Positions 1 through 7,830 of a stretch of 36,785 nucleotides of DNA are shown here, one piece after another. A program made the position numbers and the translations under genes. Under the pieces are notes generated by a model. It saw only the letters and a list, made by a program, of their open reading frames with translations. It did no database searches and was not told the origin of the DNA. The DNA comes from Armatimonadota bacterium (lineage in GTDB: Bacteria; Armatimonadota; Hebobacteria; GCA-020354555; CP070648). The number at the start of each line of letters is the position of its first letter. Positions within the stretch are counted from its first letter, which is position 1. The DNA is taken from the NCBI GenBank assembly GCA_035527535.1, contig DATLAK010000191.1, positions 1 to 36,785 on the forward strand, in the 5' to 3' direction.

Positions 1-484
1 CCGCACGCCGCGCGGCCGGAGCAGCGGCTTCGCGGGCGCCGGCGGGTGGACGCCCCCGGTTCGCCGCCGCGGGGATGAGCCGCTCGCCGCAGGCGCCGCA
101 GCGCGCGCGGAAGAGGCCGATCTCCTGCGGGACGCGATTGCGCCGCCCGCACTTGAGGCACGCGGTGGTGATGGTGTCGCCCCGCGCCGGGCCGGCGGGA
201 GACGCGGGCGCCGGTGGGGGCGACGACGGGGGCTGCGCGCTCGCCGCCGACGGCGCATATTGGCCGCGCCAGCGGTCGTATTCCGCGCGCAGCTCCTCGC
301 TGCTCAGCACCTCGTAGGCGCGGTTGATGAGCACCATCTGCTGATGGCTGCCGCCGAGGTCGGGGTGCGCGTGGAGCTGCGCCACCAGCGTGCGGTAGGC
401 GCGCTTGATGATCTCCGGGTGCGCCCTGGGGTGCACCTGCAGCACTTCGTAATAATCCACCGTCGGGTCGAACTGCAGACGCAT
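1..484 (-). CDS. DnaJ (J-domain) protein with zinc-ribbon-like motif, partial
   Basis: The frame is open from an ATG at 484 down to the left edge, so the C-terminus is missing; about 161 codons are visible. Residues 5-65 form a J-domain: helix II ends in the HPD signature (LHAHPDLGG), and a helix III with NRAYEVLSSEE and EYDRW follows. J-domains stimulate the ATPase of DnaK-type Hsp70 chaperones. After a Pro/Ser/Ala linker there is a CLKC ... CGAC four-cysteine motif that could bind zinc. This is not the classical DnaJ layout, because no G/F region or CxxCxGxG repeats are seen in the visible part, so it is a J-domain co-chaperone of unknown client. The start is provisional since no strong Shine-Dalgarno site precedes the ATG. 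Confidence 0.8.
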   Translation of the reverse strand, partial: MRLQFDPTVDYYEVLQVHPRAHPEIIKRAYRTLVAQLHAHPDLGGSHQQMVLINRAYEVLSSEELRAEYDRWRGQYAPSAASAQPPSSPPPAPASPAGPARGDTITTACLKCGRRNRVPQEIGLFRARCGACGERLIPAAANRGRPPAGAREAAAPAARRA

Positions 485-549
485 GATGAGCGGTCACCCG
501 TGCCCCGCGAGGCTGCCTGCGAGGTTCGCGCGCGCGCACATCGCCGCGC

Positions 550-1998
550 TCACGCCCGCCGCACCCAGATCGGGCTCAGCCACGCCATCTGCCCGTTGTC
601 CTGGGCCACCCGCACGTAGTACCAATCGCAGTCGGTGGCCGGACGGTCGTCCTCGAACTGCGCTTCGAGCCGGTACTGCGATTCGGGGAGGGGATGATGG
701 AACTTGAATCGCTCATCGCCCGCGCCGCGCAGGAACTCGACGCGCGACTCCCGCGCCAGCTCGCCCAGGGAGTAGGCCAGATGGCGTCCGTTGACGGTGA
801 CCCGCAGGCGCGTGCCCGGATCGCCGCCGACGGTGAAGACGATACTCTGATCGCCGCCCACGCGGTAGCGATTCGTGGTCCAACTGGCATCATATCCCCC
901 CGTGCGGGAAACCCATACGCACTCGCTCGGGGTCAGGTGCTCGATGCGGTTGACGGCGGGCGGCGAGAAGCAGGGCGAGGCGGCCAGGATTTCCCCGTCC
1001 TCGATCCGCAGTTCCGCGGTCCAGTTGACATTGGTTCCGGCTCCCCCCCAGCCCCACCCCAACCGCACCTGGTAGCGGCCCGCCGCCCGCGGATACTCGC
1101 GATCGAGGGCCCCGCTCAGGCGCCGCAGAACCCGTCCGTTGCGGACCACCTCCACCTTATCCAGCGCGTCCAGGCCTTCGATCTTCAGGGAAATGGCGCG
1201 CCGCTCGCCGCCGGTGAACACGTCGCCCATAAGATGGCCGTCAACGGTGAATTCGGCCCGGATGCGGTCGCCGGTGACGGCGTAGGTGCGCCGCGCGCGA
1301 AACGCCTCGAACAGCGACTCGCGGGTGAGCTCGGAGGCGAAGCAGCCCACTAGGCCCAGGGGATAGGCCCCCGGGTAGGCGTTATGGCCGTCGGAGGAGG
1401 CGATAAACCCGAAGCACTTGCCCAGCGCCAATCCCGTCACCGCCGCGCCCCCGCTCGCCCGCGGGCCCATCCATGCCAGGTCCATGGGATAGGGGCCGTC
1501 ATCCCGCTCGGAGCAGCCGTGCATGGAGAAGATCTCCGCCAGCGGCATCAGCTCCGGGTCATGGCGCTCCCAGTGGGTGCCGCGATGATCCACCGCATAG
1601 GCGGTATGGTGGGGTATGACGACGGCCCCCTGCGCGCGCGCGTAGGCCAGGAATTCATCCAGGGGGCCGCCGGTGTAAGGGTCGGGATCGTCCTGGAGGA
1701 AGTAAGCGTTGTAGTCGCCGTCCGCGCCCGCGCGTTCGAGCCCGGCGAAGGCGACGAACTCCCCGGACCGGTGGCTGCCGTTGACGGCGCGCAGGAGGCG
1801 AGGCCAATCGAACTCCTGGTTGTCGCAGTGCTCACCGGGAGCCCAGAAGTCGAGGTGGGTCGAGGCGATGTCCGCGGCGGTCTCGATTTCGCCGAAGATG
1901 GAGTCGCCGCAGAAGGTATGGGTGTGCATCTCACCCCAGAAGAGGCGATGCCCGCGGGCGGCGCCCAAGTCACCGGGTGTGCGAGCTACGTCCTGCAC
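550..1998 (-). CDS. PHP-like / DUF3604-type metal-dependent protein
   Basis: 482 residues. The N-terminus has GEMHTHT (His25, His27), and further motifs IPHHTAY and SSDGHNAYPG look like metal ligands of a PHP-type amidohydrolase fold. A later stretch (ESLFEAFRARRTYAVTGDRI) is typical of DUF3604-like proteins, where a PHP-like domain precedes a beta-rich C-terminal part. The C-terminal 200 residues here look beta-sandwich-like, with many Val, Arg and Gly and few helices. The start is GTG at 1998, chosen because GAGGAGG sits 7 nt upstream; an ATG close to that site is in another frame. No signal peptide is seen. The substrate is unknown. It is followed on the same strand only by the DnaJ-domain gene. 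The fold call is fairly safe, the function is not. Confidence 0.75.
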   Translation of the reverse strand: MQDVARTPGDLGAARGHRLFWGEMHTHTFCGDSIFGEIETAADIASTHLDFWAPGEHCDNQEFDWPRLLRAVNGSHRSGEFVAFAGLERAGADGDYNAYFLQDDPDPYTGGPLDEFLAYARAQGAVVIPHHTAYAVDHRGTHWERHDPELMPLAEIFSMHGCSERDDGPYPMDLAWMGPRASGGAAVTGLALGKCFGFIASSDGHNAYPGAYPLGLVGCFASELTRESLFEAFRARRTYAVTGDRIRAEFTVDGHLMGDVFTGGERRAISLKIEGLDALDKVEVVRNGRVLRRLSGALDREYPRAAGRYQVRLGWGWGGAGTNVNWTAELRIEDGEILAASPCFSPPAVNRIEHLTPSECVWVSRTGGYDASWTTNRYRVGGDQSIVFTVGGDPGTRLRVTVNGRHLAYSLGELARESRVEFLRGAGDERFKFHHPLPESQYRLEAQFEDDRPATDCDWYYVRVAQDNGQMAWLSPIWVRRA

Positions 1999-2067
1999 GT
2001 GCCATCCTCCTCAATGGGCGGCAATGGAGTTCGCCGCGACCGGATACGAGCGCGGTATGACGCGCCC

Positions 2068-3186
2068 CTACGTCTGTTGCGCCGCCGCCGCGATCAGCGC
2101 CACCACCAGCCGCCCGAGCACCTCGAATTCCGCCACTTCCATGCGCTCGCTCGGGCTGTGCGGATTGTCCATCGCGCAGCCGATGATGGCGGTGGGGATG
2201 CCGTGGGCATTGAAGATGTTGGCGTCGCTGCCGCCGCCGGTGGTGTCGAGCTTGATGCGCCGGCCGATGCGCTTCACCGCCGCCCGCGCCACCTGCAGCA
2301 CCGGGCTGTCCGCGGCCAAGTCGAAGCGGCGATACTGCGGCTCGACCTCGATCTCGATGCTCGCGCCCGCCGTGCACGCCGCATCGTGGAAGCGCTGGAG
2401 CATGTGCTTGAGCTGGCGGTCGAGCTTGCGCTCATCGTGGCTGCGCGCCTCGCCTCGGATGCGCACCCGCTCGGGCACGACGTTGGTGGCGACGCCGCCC
2501 TCGATGACACCGATGTTGGCGGTGGTCTCCTCGTCAATGCGCCCCAGCCGCATGCCGGCGACGGCGCGCGCGGCGATGGCGATGGCATTGACGCCTTTCT
2601 CCGGCGCCACCCCGGCGTGCGCCGCGCGGCCGGTGATAACCACCGTCAACACGTCGTGGCTGGGCGCCCTGGTGACGACGCGCCCGACCCGGCCCCCGGA
2701 GTCGAAAGCATAGCCCAGGTCCGCACGCAGTTGGCTGCGCTCCAGCCCGCGCGCGCCGAGCAGGCCGGTCTCCTCGGCGACGGTGAAAACAATTTCCAGT
2801 GGGGGGTGCTCCAGGCCGTCCTCGCTCACGCACCGCAGCGCCTCCAGGATCGCCACCACGCCGACCTTGTCATCGGCGCCGAACGGCGCGTCGGTGGCGC
2901 TGATGACGTACTTGCCCGCCAGGCGCGGGGTCGGCTGCGCCTGGGGGACGGTGTCGAGGTGGGCATTGAGCAGCACCGTCGGCGCCCGGCGCGAGCCGGG
3001 AAGATGCACGATGATATTGCCGGTGTCGCCGCCGAAGGTCTTATGCGCGCGATCCTGGCGCGGGTGCAGATCGAGGGCGCGCAGCTTGCCCATGACCGCG
3101 ATCGCCATCGCGCGCTCGCGCCGCACGGGACTGGGGATGCGCGCGAGCTCCATGAGCTCGGCCAGCATGCGCCGCCCACTAACCAT
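2068..3186 (-). CDS. M20-family metallopeptidase, PepT-like
   Basis: 372 residues, normal length for a tripeptidase-T-like M20 dipeptidase/aminopeptidase. Visible co-catalytic zinc motifs: NAHLDTV (His76, Asp78), PFGADDKVG (Asp104/105), VAEETGLLG (catalytic Glu138, ligand Glu139), AFDSGG (Asp162) and a late NPHSPSE histidine. The middle GRAAHAGVAPEKGVNA segment is the usual dimerisation-domain entry. The family removes N-terminal residues from small peptides in the cytoplasm. The start is ATG at 3186, with GGAGGAGG 6 nt upstream. It lies 69 nt upstream of the PHP-like gene on the same strand, so the two could be co-transcribed. PepT-like identity is inferred from motifs; other M20 amidohydrolases cannot be excluded. 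Confidence 0.85.
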   Translation of the reverse strand: MVSGRRMLAELMELARIPSPVRRERAMAIAVMGKLRALDLHPRQDRAHKTFGGDTGNIIVHLPGSRRAPTVLLNAHLDTVPQAQPTPRLAGKYVISATDAPFGADDKVGVVAILEALRCVSEDGLEHPPLEIVFTVAEETGLLGARGLERSQLRADLGYAFDSGGRVGRVVTRAPSHDVLTVVITGRAAHAGVAPEKGVNAIAIAARAVAGMRLGRIDEETTANIGVIEGGVATNVVPERVRIRGEARSHDERKLDRQLKHMLQRFHDAACTAGASIEIEVEPQYRRFDLAADSPVLQVARAAVKRIGRRIKLDTTGGGSDANIFNAHGIPTAIIGCAMDNPHSPSERMEVAEFEVLGRLVVALIAAAAQQT

Positions 3187-3319
3187 GGTTCGCCTCCTCC
3201 AGGGCCGATGACCACGGAGCGCGGAGATTACTATCCGCCGATTTCACAGATTCCGGGAAGTCATCGTCCTTGGGTTTCATGGACTTCGTAGAGACCCGAA
3301 CCTTGAGCGGCCCAGGTGC

Positions 3320-5425
3320 TCACTCCCTTATCTGCGCGTTCAGCTCCGCGCGCAGGCCGTCCTTGATGTTCGTCAGCGCCGCGTCCGCCTCCTCGTCGGT
3401 GAGGGTGCGCTCGGCGTGGCGGAAGGCGAGCGCATAGGCCAGGCTCTTGTAGCCGGCCGGCACCGGGCGCCCGGTGTAGAGGTCGAACAGGTCCACGCGT
3501 TCCAGATTCTCCCCGGCCTGGCGGCGGATGACCTGCTCCACCTCGCGCGCGAGGACGCCGCCGGGAATGATAAGCGCGATGTCGCGGCGCACCGCCGGGT
3601 AACGCGACAGGCGGCGGCTCTGGGCATGGCCGCGCGCGCGGCGCATCATCGCCTCCAGGTTCAGCTCGGCGACATAGGCGCCGTCGGGCAAATCGTAATG
3701 ATCGCGCACCGCCACCGACGGCGCCCCCAGCAGCCCGATCTCCTCGCCGTCCAGGCGCACGGCTGCGGCATGCCCCTCGCGCAGCGATGGATGGGACAAC
3801 GCCGCGAAGTCCAGGTCACCCTCGCATAGGTTCGATGCCACCTGCTCGACGATTCCCTTGAGCGAATAGAAGTCCGCGCGCGTGGCCGCCGGATCGAGCC
3901 CCCAGCGGCTGCTCCACGCGCCGCCCATGACGGCGATGCCGGCGCTGCGGCGCTCGTGCGGGAGGTCGTCCTGCTCGCGCCGTCCCTCGACTGCGCTCGG
4001 CACCGGCAGGTACACCCGCCCGACCTCGAACAGGGCAACGTCGCTCACCCCGCGGCGGGCATTATGAGCCAGCGCCGACAGCATGCTGTCGAGCATGGTG
4101 GTGCGCAGGACCGTGTATTCCTCGCTCTTGGGGTTCTTGACCCGCAGCGCGCGCCGCCGGGGATGCCCCGGGGGGAGATGCAGGCGGTCGAACACGCCGG
4201 CGTCGGTCAGGGTGTAGCTCAGCGCCTCGTTGAGGCCACAGGCCATCAGCGCCTGCTTGACGCGCAGGTCGAACTCCAGCTCCGGCGCCTGCCGCCCCGG
4301 GGCGCCGGCGCCGCCGGTGACGGTCGCGGGAATCCGGTCGTAGCCGTGAACGCGCGCCACCTCCTCCACCAGGTCAATCTCGGCTTGCAGGTCGGGGCGG
4401 TAGGTGGGGCAGGTCACGCGCAGCGCCTCGCCCTGCTCCACCTCCAATTGCAGGCGGCGCAGCAGCGCCGCCATGCGCGCCTTCGATAGGCGCGTGCCCA
4501 GCAACTGGTTCGCGCGCCGGGGGCGCAGCTCGATGGTCACGGGCAGGATCGCCTTCGGGTACTGGTCCGTGATGCCGCGTGCGACCTTGCCGCCGCAGGC
4601 GTCGGCGATTATCGCCGCCACGCGATCGAGCGCGGCGACGGTCCCCCCCGGATCAACGATGCGCTCGAAGCGGTAGGAGGCTTCGGTATCAAGTTCGAGC
4701 GCCTTGCGCGTGCGGCGGACGCTGACGCGGTTGAAGTGAGCGGATTCCAGCAGCACGCGCGTGGTTGACCAACTGACTTCGGTATTGGCGCCGCCCATGA
4801 CCCCGGCGAGGGCGATCGCGCGCTCGGGGTCGGCGATGACCAACATGCCCGCGGCAAGCTTGCGCTCGACCCCGTCGAGGGTGGTCAGCGGTTCGCCTTC
4901 GCGGGCGGTGCGTACGATGACGGCGGCGCGGCCGTCGGGGCCGGGGGCGATAAGATCGCAGTCGAAGGCGTGCAGCGGCTGCCCCAGCTCCAGCATCACA
5001 TAGTTGGTGGCGTCCACCACGGCGTTGATCGGCCGCATGCCGCAGCGCAGCAGGCGGTGGATGACCCACGGCGGCGAGGTCTTGACCTCGAGCTCCGTCA
5101 TCACGCGCGCCGAGTAGCGCGGGCACAGGTCGGGGTCGTCAACGCGCACCGACGCCAGCGCCGCCGCCGGCTCGCCCGCCTCCCGCACCGCGGCTGACGG
5201 CAGCGTCAGCGGCAGCTCGAACGCCGCCGCCACCTCGCGCGCCACGCCGAGGATGCTCAGACCATCGCCGCGGTTGGAGGTCGCCTGTACGTCGAGCACC
5301 TGGTCGTCGTCCACCTGCGCGATGGATTCGACCTCCAGCCCCAGCATCGTCAGCCGCCGCCCGACCTCATCGGGCGGCGCCTCCACCGGGACGAAGTCCT
5401 TGAGCCAACTGTAGGGAACCTTCAT
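3320..5425 (-). CDS. pheT: Phenylalanyl-tRNA synthetase beta subunit lacking the N-terminal tRNA-binding domain
   Basis: 701 residues. PheT pairs with PheS in an alpha2beta2 enzyme that charges tRNA-Phe and edits Tyr-tRNA. The start MKVPYSWLKDFV is the usual PheT beginning. The B3/B4 editing domain, B5 domain (RPRRANQLLGTRLSK onward) and a C-terminal ferredoxin-fold anticodon-binding domain (SRYPAVRRDIAL to the end) are all recognisable. What is missing is the EMAP/OB-fold tRNA-binding domain: about residue 40 runs straight from GLEVESIAQVDDDQ into LDVQATSNRGDGLSILGVARE, which in usual bacterial PheT (about 800 residues) comes after an insert of about 100 residues. pheS lies upstream on the same strand but is separated by about 870 bp of repeats and a nuclease gene. 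Confidence 0.95.
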   Translation of the reverse strand: MKVPYSWLKDFVPVEAPPDEVGRRLTMLGLEVESIAQVDDDQVLDVQATSNRGDGLSILGVAREVAAAFELPLTLPSAAVREAGEPAAALASVRVDDPDLCPRYSARVMTELEVKTSPPWVIHRLLRCGMRPINAVVDATNYVMLELGQPLHAFDCDLIAPGPDGRAAVIVRTAREGEPLTTLDGVERKLAAGMLVIADPERAIALAGVMGGANTEVSWSTTRVLLESAHFNRVSVRRTRKALELDTEASYRFERIVDPGGTVAALDRVAAIIADACGGKVARGITDQYPKAILPVTIELRPRRANQLLGTRLSKARMAALLRRLQLEVEQGEALRVTCPTYRPDLQAEIDLVEEVARVHGYDRIPATVTGGAGAPGRQAPELEFDLRVKQALMACGLNEALSYTLTDAGVFDRLHLPPGHPRRRALRVKNPKSEEYTVLRTTMLDSMLSALAHNARRGVSDVALFEVGRVYLPVPSAVEGRREQDDLPHERRSAGIAVMGGAWSSRWGLDPAATRADFYSLKGIVEQVASNLCEGDLDFAALSHPSLREGHAAAVRLDGEEIGLLGAPSVAVRDHYDLPDGAYVAELNLEAMMRRARGHAQSRRLSRYPAVRRDIALIIPGGVLAREVEQVIRRQAGENLERVDLFDLYTGRPVPAGYKSLAYALAFRHAERTLTDEEADAALTNIKDGLRAELNAQIRE

Positions 5426-5472
5426 CGTCTGTCCTCACAATGATCTGTCATTGTGCGCGCGGTCGTGCGCAC

Positions 5473-5735
5473 GTCATTCCGAGGCCCTCGCCAGCATGTC
5501 ATTCCGAGGCGCCGCCGACGAATCTTCCCCCGGCGCGAGATTCTTCGCCCCGACACGTCGGGGCTCTGAATGACAAGCGCATTCCTCGTTCGCCGTCAGC
5601 TCCAATCCGCGCGGCCGGCGCGCCGGGGCCTTGCGATTGCCGTTGCGCGGAGATTCTTCGCTCGCTGCGCTCACTCTGAATGACAAGGACCCAACCCCCG
5701 CTCTGTCATTCCGAGCGTAGCGAGGAATCTCGCTC
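5473..5735. repeat. GTCATTCCGAG palindromic repeat cluster downstream of the nuclease gene
   Basis: This fills most of the gap between pheT and the GIY-YIG gene. GTCATTCCGAG occurs at 5473, 5498 and 5705. Its inverted partner CTCTGAATGAC ends near 5574 and 5684, and inner GAATCT/AGATTC words form a second inverted pair. The unit therefore folds as a long imperfect hairpin. Related copies are at 6134-6284, 22486-22530 and 28939-29052. No convincing gene was found here; short frames through it translate as repeated SEESR-like strings and are repeat artefacts. Confidence 0.8.
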
Positions 5736-5747
5736 CGGACCCCACTC

Positions 5748-6101
5748 CTACCGGGCGTCGTCGTCGGTGACCCCGCGTGCGCCGACACACGCGGCCTGCG
5801 GCGAGGCCTCCTCCTCATACCATCCCTCGCTCAGGTCGGCCCACGAGGGATTGCTCGATGCTATCAGCGCTATCTTCCTCGCCCGCGACCAGCCCTTGAT
5901 CTGCTTCTCACGCGCGATCGCGGAGCTGACATCCCCGGTCGCCTCGTAGTGCACCAGCCGCGTGACGTTGTATGCCTTCGTAAAGCCGGGCACGAGCCCA
6001 CGCTTGTGCTCGTAGACCCGACGCAGCAGATTGCCCGTGACTCCCGTGTAGAGCACGCGCGAACGGCTCGCCATGATGTAGACACAGTACTGCCTGGTCA
6101 T
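5748..6101 (-). CDS. GIY-YIG nuclease family protein
   Basis: 117 residues. The GIY-YIG core is plain: VYIM (residues 7-10) and LYTG (17-20) replace GIY and YIG, followed by NLLRRVYEHK with the conserved Arg and His, TKAYNVTRLVHYE, and AIAREKQIKGWSRARKIALI with the catalytic Glu, ending in WADL. This small UvrC-N/YhbQ-like class cuts DNA with a divalent metal; a cellular role is not established. The ATG at 6101 is preferred, with GGAGG 9 nt upstream; an in-frame extension to 6215 only translates the flanking repeat. After residue 96 a tail of about 20 residues enters repeat sequence before the stop. It is bracketed by GTCATTCCGAG repeats on both sides, and sits between pheS and pheT. Confidence 0.85.
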   Translation of the reverse strand: MTRQYCVYIMASRSRVLYTGVTGNLLRRVYEHKRGLVPGFTKAYNVTRLVHYEATGDVSSAIAREKQIKGWSRARKIALIASSNPSWADLSEGWYEEEASPQAACVGARGVTDDDAR

Positions 6102-6133
6102 CGCTGTCGGCCTCCCCCTGCGCTTGGCCGAGC

Positions 6134-6284
6134 GAGATTCTTCGCTCGCCCGCGCTCGCTCTGAATGACGAGGGGCGGCCCCTGCCCTGTCATCCCGAGC
6201 CCCCAACACTGTCATTCCGAGGTGCAGCCGAGGAATCTCCCCCGGCGCGAGATTCTTCGCTTGCCCGCGCTCGCTCTGAATGAC
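6134..6284. repeat. GTCATTCCGAG palindromic repeat cluster upstream of the nuclease gene
   Basis: Contains GAGATTCTTCG at 6134, CTGAATGAC at 6161, GTCATCCCGAG at 6189, GTCATTCCGAG at 6211 and a closing CTGAATGAC ending at 6284. The last two form an inverted pair about 70 bp apart, with GGAATCTC/GAGATTC inside. It fills the space between pheS and the GIY-YIG gene and is the counterpart of 5473-5735. Confidence 0.8.
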
Positions 6285-6296
6285 AGGACCCGGCCC

Positions 6297-7322
6297 TCAG
6301 AACTGCTCCAGAAAGCGCATGTCGTTGTCCACCAGCAGGCGGATGTCGTCAATCCCATAGCGGCGCATGGCGATGCGGTCCACGCCCAAGCCGAACGCCC
6401 AGCCGCTGACCTGCTCGGGGTCGTAGCCGCAGGTGCGCAGGACATTGGGGTGGATCATCCCGCAGCCGCCGATCTCCAGCCACCCCGTGTGCTTGCATAC
6501 CGCGCAGCCGGCGCCCGCGCACAACCCGCAGGTTACCGAGTAGTCGGCGCTGGGCTCGGTGAAGGGGAAGAAGTCGGCGCGGAACTGGATGTCGGTGTCG
6601 GCCCCGAAGAGCTCGCGCACGAACAGGGCGAGCGTACCCTTGAGATCCGCGAAGGTGATGTCGCGGTCTACCGCGTAACCCTCCAACTGGTGGAAGGTGT
6701 GGGACAGGCGCACCGACATCGCCTCGCGCCGATAGACCTTGCCCGGGGCGATGATGCGCAGCGGCGGCTGGCGGCTCTCCATCACCCGGATCTGCATGGG
6801 CGAGGTCTGGGTGCGCAGCAGGAGGTTATCGGCGACGTAGAAGCTGTCCTGTTCGTCCATCGCCGGGTGCTCGGTGGGGTAGTTGAGGGCCTCGAAGTTG
6901 TAGTAGTAGGACTCCACCTCCGGCCCGTCCACGACCTCGAACCCCATGCCGACGAAGATGCCCTTCATCTCCTCCAAGACCTGAGTCAGCGGATGGCGAT
7001 GGCCGATGCGCCGGCACCGCCCCGGCAGGGTCACATCGAGGGCGTCGGCGGCCAGCCGCGCTTGGCGCTCCTCCGCCGCGATCGCGACCGCGCGCTGGTC
7101 AAGGGCGGCGCGCAGGCGCTCCTGCACTTCGTTAGCGAACCTGCCCACCACCGGACGTTCCCCCGGCGACAGGTCCCCCAGGCCGCGCAAGATGCCGGTG
7201 AGGGCGCCCTTGCGCCCCAGGTAATCCACCCGCACCTGCTCCAGGTCGGCGCTGGAGGAAGCGTCGCCGATGCGCGAGATCGCCTCCTGGTGCAGCCGCC
7301 GGATCATGTCGCGCGCGTCCAT
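6297..7322 (-). CDS. pheS: Phenylalanyl-tRNA synthetase alpha subunit
   Basis: 341 residues from ATG at 7322. PheS carries the aminoacylation active site of PheRS. An N-terminal coiled-coil arm (about 1-85) precedes a class II catalytic core with motif 1 near HPLTQVLEEMKGIF, motif 2 (PGKVYRRE ... HTFHQLEGYAVD) and motif 3 (GWAFGLGVDRIAMRRYGI). The cysteine-rich loop TCGLCAGAGCAVCKHTGWLEI is common in bacterial PheS. A frame begins 5 codons earlier at TTG, but its TTGGAGGAGG is the Shine-Dalgarno site itself, GGAGGAGG lying 5 nt before the ATG, so 7322 is the start. It is controlled by the upstream T-box. It would normally head a pheS-pheT operon; here repeats and a nuclease gene intervene. 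Confidence 0.96.
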   Translation of the reverse strand: MDARDMIRRLHQEAISRIGDASSSADLEQVRVDYLGRKGALTGILRGLGDLSPGERPVVGRFANEVQERLRAALDQRAVAIAAEERQARLAADALDVTLPGRCRRIGHRHPLTQVLEEMKGIFVGMGFEVVDGPEVESYYYNFEALNYPTEHPAMDEQDSFYVADNLLLRTQTSPMQIRVMESRQPPLRIIAPGKVYRREAMSVRLSHTFHQLEGYAVDRDITFADLKGTLALFVRELFGADTDIQFRADFFPFTEPSADYSVTCGLCAGAGCAVCKHTGWLEIGGCGMIHPNVLRTCGYDPEQVSGWAFGLGVDRIAMRRYGIDDIRLLVDNDMRFLEQF

Positions 7323-7364
7323 GACATCCTCCTCCAATCATCACCGCCGGACATCGGGAATATG

Positions 7365-7445
7365 AACCACGAAGGCACAAAGACTCAAAGAACAGATTCG
7401 AGATCTCAGATGTGTCGTTTCCGTTTCCTTCGTGTCTTTGTGGTC
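7365..7445. repeat. AACCACGAAGGCACAAAG inverted-repeat element
   Basis: AACCACGAAGGCACAAAGAC at 7365-7384 faces TCCTTCGTGTCTTTGTGGTC at 7426-7445. Reversed, the right arm reads as a near-copy of the left, so the element is an imperfect palindrome of about 80 bp. It lies in the untranslated leader between the T-box terminator and the pheS ribosome binding site. Elements with this wording occur widely in environmental genomes (recollection, not searched). Confidence 0.65.
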
Positions 7446-7469
7446 AGACCAAGTCAGCGCTGTCTCATG

Positions 7470-7510
7470 AAAAAGCAAAGCCCAAAGCCAGGGACGAAAG
7501 CTTTGGGCTC
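7470..7510 (-). terminator. Intrinsic terminator of the pheS T-box
   Basis: On the minus strand GAGCCCAAAGC (7510-7500) pairs with GCTTTGGGCT (7488-7479), followed by TTGCTTTTTC. The 5' arm overlaps the T-box sequence, so terminator and antiterminator are mutually exclusive, as in standard T-boxes. Confidence 0.88.
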
Positions 7511-7768
7511 CGTGGTACCACCCTACTTGGCCGCGCGCATGAAGGCGCGACCCACTCCGCGCCCGCTAACGGGGGCCACCGGCCAAGGCTACGCAGGGAC
7601 GCAGGATGACAACCGTGATCCCCTTCACCCCGGCGGCTCAGGGGCGAACTTCCGCCGCGCGCACCCGGGAGGGTTTGCAGCCGGTGACCCTCCCTCTCTG
7701 CGGAGCCCGGGTACCCACGGCAAGCCGTGGGTGCGACGTACTCTTCCCCGTCATCGCCTTTGCGATTT
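7470..7768 (-). promoter_or_regulatory. T-box leader of pheS (specifier TTC, phenylalanine)
   Basis: Reading leftward, the leader has the Stem I landmarks: GACGGGGAAGAGTA near 7750, AGAGAGG, and GGCTGCAAACC. A specifier region follows with TTC at 7648-7646 in GGAAGTTCGCCCCTGAGCC. The conserved T-box AGGGTGGTACCACGG lies at 7524-7510, followed by the terminator hairpin. TTC is a Phe codon and the next gene is pheS. By known T-box logic, uncharged tRNA-Phe pairs with the specifier and the T-box bulge, stabilises the antiterminator and lets transcription proceed. Confidence 0.93.
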
Positions 7769-7773
7769 GCGAC

Positions 7774-7802
7774 AGGATACCACAATCGCCGCGCCGGCGC
7801 AA
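7774..7802 (-). promoter_or_regulatory. Putative sigma-70 promoter of pheS
   Basis: On the minus strand TTGCGC (7802-7797), 17 bp, then TATCCT (7779-7774) preceded by TGG, which makes an extended -10. Transcription would start near 7768, just before the T-box Stem I. The -35 match is weak. Confidence 0.45.
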
Positions 7803-7830
7803 CGGCCGCGCCTGCCGCCGGCGTCGTCGC

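Noticed and set aside
1384-3291. 635-codon open frame on the plus strand over the PHP-like and peptidase genes
   Set aside because: It is antisense to genes with clear motifs; composition is Arg/Gly/His-rich with no family motif.
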